Assembly: GCA_023442755.1 (NCBI GenBank)
Contig: JAEZXS010000227.1
Span: 1-6,016, forward strand
Source of the DNA: Pseudomonadota bacterium
GTDB lineage: Bacteria; Desulfobacterota; Syntrophobacteria; Syntrophobacterales; Syntrophobacteraceae
Direction: 5' to 3'
DNA: 6,016 nucleotides
This document shows, in pieces, positions 5,251 through 6,016 of this stretch (the stretch's first letter is position 1; every line of letters starts with the position of its first letter). Below the pieces are notes generated by a model. That model saw only the letters and a list, made by a program, of their open reading frames with translations, searched no databases and was not told the origin of the DNA. The translations under genes were made by a program, and so were the position numbers.

Positions 5251-5268
5251 AGGCCGTTACTTCGGCCT
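5251..5268 (-). terminator. Hairpin next to the RGTGC array, possible weak minus-strand terminator
   Basis: AGGCCG, loop TTACTT and CGGCCT form a perfect 6-bp stem. On the minus strand the stem runs into only three further T residues (5250-5248), so termination would be weak. No minus-strand gene upstream is supported. Confidence 0.25.
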
Positions 5269-5485
5269 GCAGCAAGGATCTGACGGAGATAAAATAAAAG
5301 GTTTACCGGCAAGGGGGCGGCTCGTTTGTTCAAAGCTTCGCCTGGCCCCCGATTCTCTTTGAAAAATGAATAGCAGCGTTTTCCGGACGCCCGGGTTCTT
5401 TCTTCTCGGCTTATCACCCTTTGAATTGACAGCTATACACTCTGCGTGGGAACCGGAGAACACCCCGCCGCTGATTTTCGCGCCT

Positions 5486-5741
5486 TTCTTCGCGGCTTCG
5501 CGCCTTCGCTTGGGAGAAAATCAACGCGCACCTCCGAAGACAAAGCATACCGGCTGGAACCACTCATACAGCAACATCAGCCCATAAAGTTCTCTTCTTC
5601 GCGCCTTGCTGCAGTACAGCAATCTTCGCGTGGGAATAGAATCCACGACCCGCCTGTCTCAACGTGTACGATCGTCCAATCGCAGCCGCAAGCCGCTCCC
5701 ACAATTTACTGGCACCATCCTCAACCCTTTATGGTTTGCCC
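5486..5741 (+). repeat. Composite GC-rich repeat, copy 2 (first of a tandem pair)
   Basis: The unit starts with TTCTTCGCGGCTTCGCGCC and recurs 256 bp to the right. Shared landmarks are TGGGAGAAAATCAACGCGCA (5511-5530), CGAAGACAAAGCAT, CGGCTGGAA, CTCATACAG, TTCGCGCCTT (5599-5608), CTGCAGTACAGC, CCAATCGC (5676-5683), CTCCCACAA and TTATGGTTT near the end. TTGCTG/CAGCAA (5606-5622) forms a hairpin in this copy. The CTCCCACAA part is the reverse complement of a REP-like head (TTGTGGGAG). Base changes against copy 3 fall mostly at positions that would alter amino acids, so the unit is noncoding. Confidence 0.75.
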
Positions 5742-6016
5742 TTCTTCGCGGCTTCGCGCCTTCGCGTGGGAGAAAATCAACGCGCACCTTCGAAGACAAA
5801 GCATCGCGGCTGGAAGCTCTCATACAGAAACATCGGCCCGGGAAGATCTTTTCCTTCGCGCCTTACTGCAGTACAGCGCGCTTCGCGCGATAAAAATAAT
5901 CCGCAATCCAGCCCGCCTCAGTGTGCTAAATGCCAAGATCATCCAATCGCGGTCCCGCCAGGGCGGGGCCGCGCCCACAAAAAAACACGCGCCAACCGCG
6001 ACCCGTTATGGTTTTT
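5742..6016 (+). repeat. Composite GC-rich repeat, copy 3 (second of the tandem pair, reaches the window edge)
   Basis: This repeats copy 2 in the same direction. The offset grows from 256 bp at the left end to about 267 bp at CCAATCGC (5944-5951) and 277 bp at TTATGGTTT (6006-6014), because small insertions accumulated. It carries a perfect 10-bp palindrome TACTGCAGTA (5864-5873), a GCGCG/CGCGC hairpin (5876-5888) and a strong REP-like hairpin at 5949-5972. It is the copy most similar to the inverted copy at 3468-3612, including GCATCGCGGCT and GCTTCGCGCGA. The array may continue beyond the window. Confidence 0.75.
5949..5972. repeat. REP-like hairpin in copy 3
   Basis: GCGG-T-CCCGCC and GGCGGG-G-CCGC pair over 11 positions, with one T/G position that would be a wobble in RNA, around an AG loop. 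It lies between CCAATCGC and GCCCACAA. On the minus strand this reads TTGTGGGC, hairpin, GCGATTGG, the same order as REP elements. Copy 2 has a degenerate version at 5683-5703. Confidence 0.5.

Larger units (their letters stand above)
4517..5485. other. Gene-free region with scattered inverted repeats
   Basis: I find no gene I can support in these 969 bases. Open frames up to 78 codons exist on both strands but lack ribosome sites, recognisable domains and consistent codon usage. No tRNA or rRNA signature is seen. Besides the elements listed separately, there are a CCGGT/ACCGG inverted repeat around ATCGAT (4736-4752) and a 12-bp perfect palindrome GAAGAATTCTTC (5099-5110). The stretch 5281-5485 shows nothing clear. 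Confidence 0.6.

Noticed and set aside
5606..5893. Open frames translating the composite repeats (products containing FAPSRG and ED-ASRL motifs, also seen in copy 1 on the minus strand)
   Set aside because: Similar peptides appear because the DNA repeats. Differences between copies mostly change amino acids, there are no ribosome sites, and starts differ between copies.

Overview
The window looks like chromosomal DNA of a G+C-rich, anaerobe-type proteobacterium. Desulfobacterota (the former Deltaproteobacteria, Syntrophobacter-like lineages) is my best guess. The guess rests on the G/C-rich third codon positions of the radical SAM gene, the paired Hsp20 genes, a cobalamin-type radical SAM protein, a DUF6794-like lipoprotein, and intergenic DNA full of GC-rich palindromic repeats. 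No phylogenetic marker gene is present, so the taxonomic call is inference.

Layout. Positions 1-579, minus strand: a two-gene small heat-shock operon, one complete Hsp20 (115-579) and the first 28 codons of a second gene, probably another Hsp20 (85 to the left edge). A near-consensus sigma-70 promoter drives it from 639-667. Positions 795-1424, plus strand: a divergent, very short tyrosine recombinase that consists of the catalytic domain only. Positions 1425-1647: a gene-free spacer holding a strong intrinsic terminator that works on the MINUS strand although no minus-strand gene precedes it, a G-quadruplex-capable loop and a short palindrome. Positions 1648-3348, plus strand: a 566-residue radical SAM protein with an N-terminal B12-binding-like domain, starting at TTG. 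Positions 3349-3997: repeat-derived gene-free DNA. Positions 3998-4471, minus strand: a 157-residue lipoprotein with a DUF6794-like domain. Positions 4472-5485: gene-free DNA with inverted repeats and an 11-bp-phased array of RGTGC boxes. Positions 5486-6016: two tandem copies of a roughly 256-277 bp composite repeat, a diverged inverted copy of which lies at 3468-3612.

How it fits together. Apart from the two heat-shock genes there is no evident shared pathway. The radical SAM gene, recombinase and lipoprotein look like single-gene units. The most unusual part is the right-hand 2.6 kb. There a lipoprotein gene with less GC-biased codons than the radical SAM gene sits between inverted and tandem copies of a noncoding repeat built from TTCGCG modules and REP-like palindromes. 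This looks like a repeat-rich accessory island. No complete novel multi-gene system is visible. The best leads are the composite repeat family, the phased RGTGC array, the orphan minus-strand terminator and the catalytic-domain-only recombinase.
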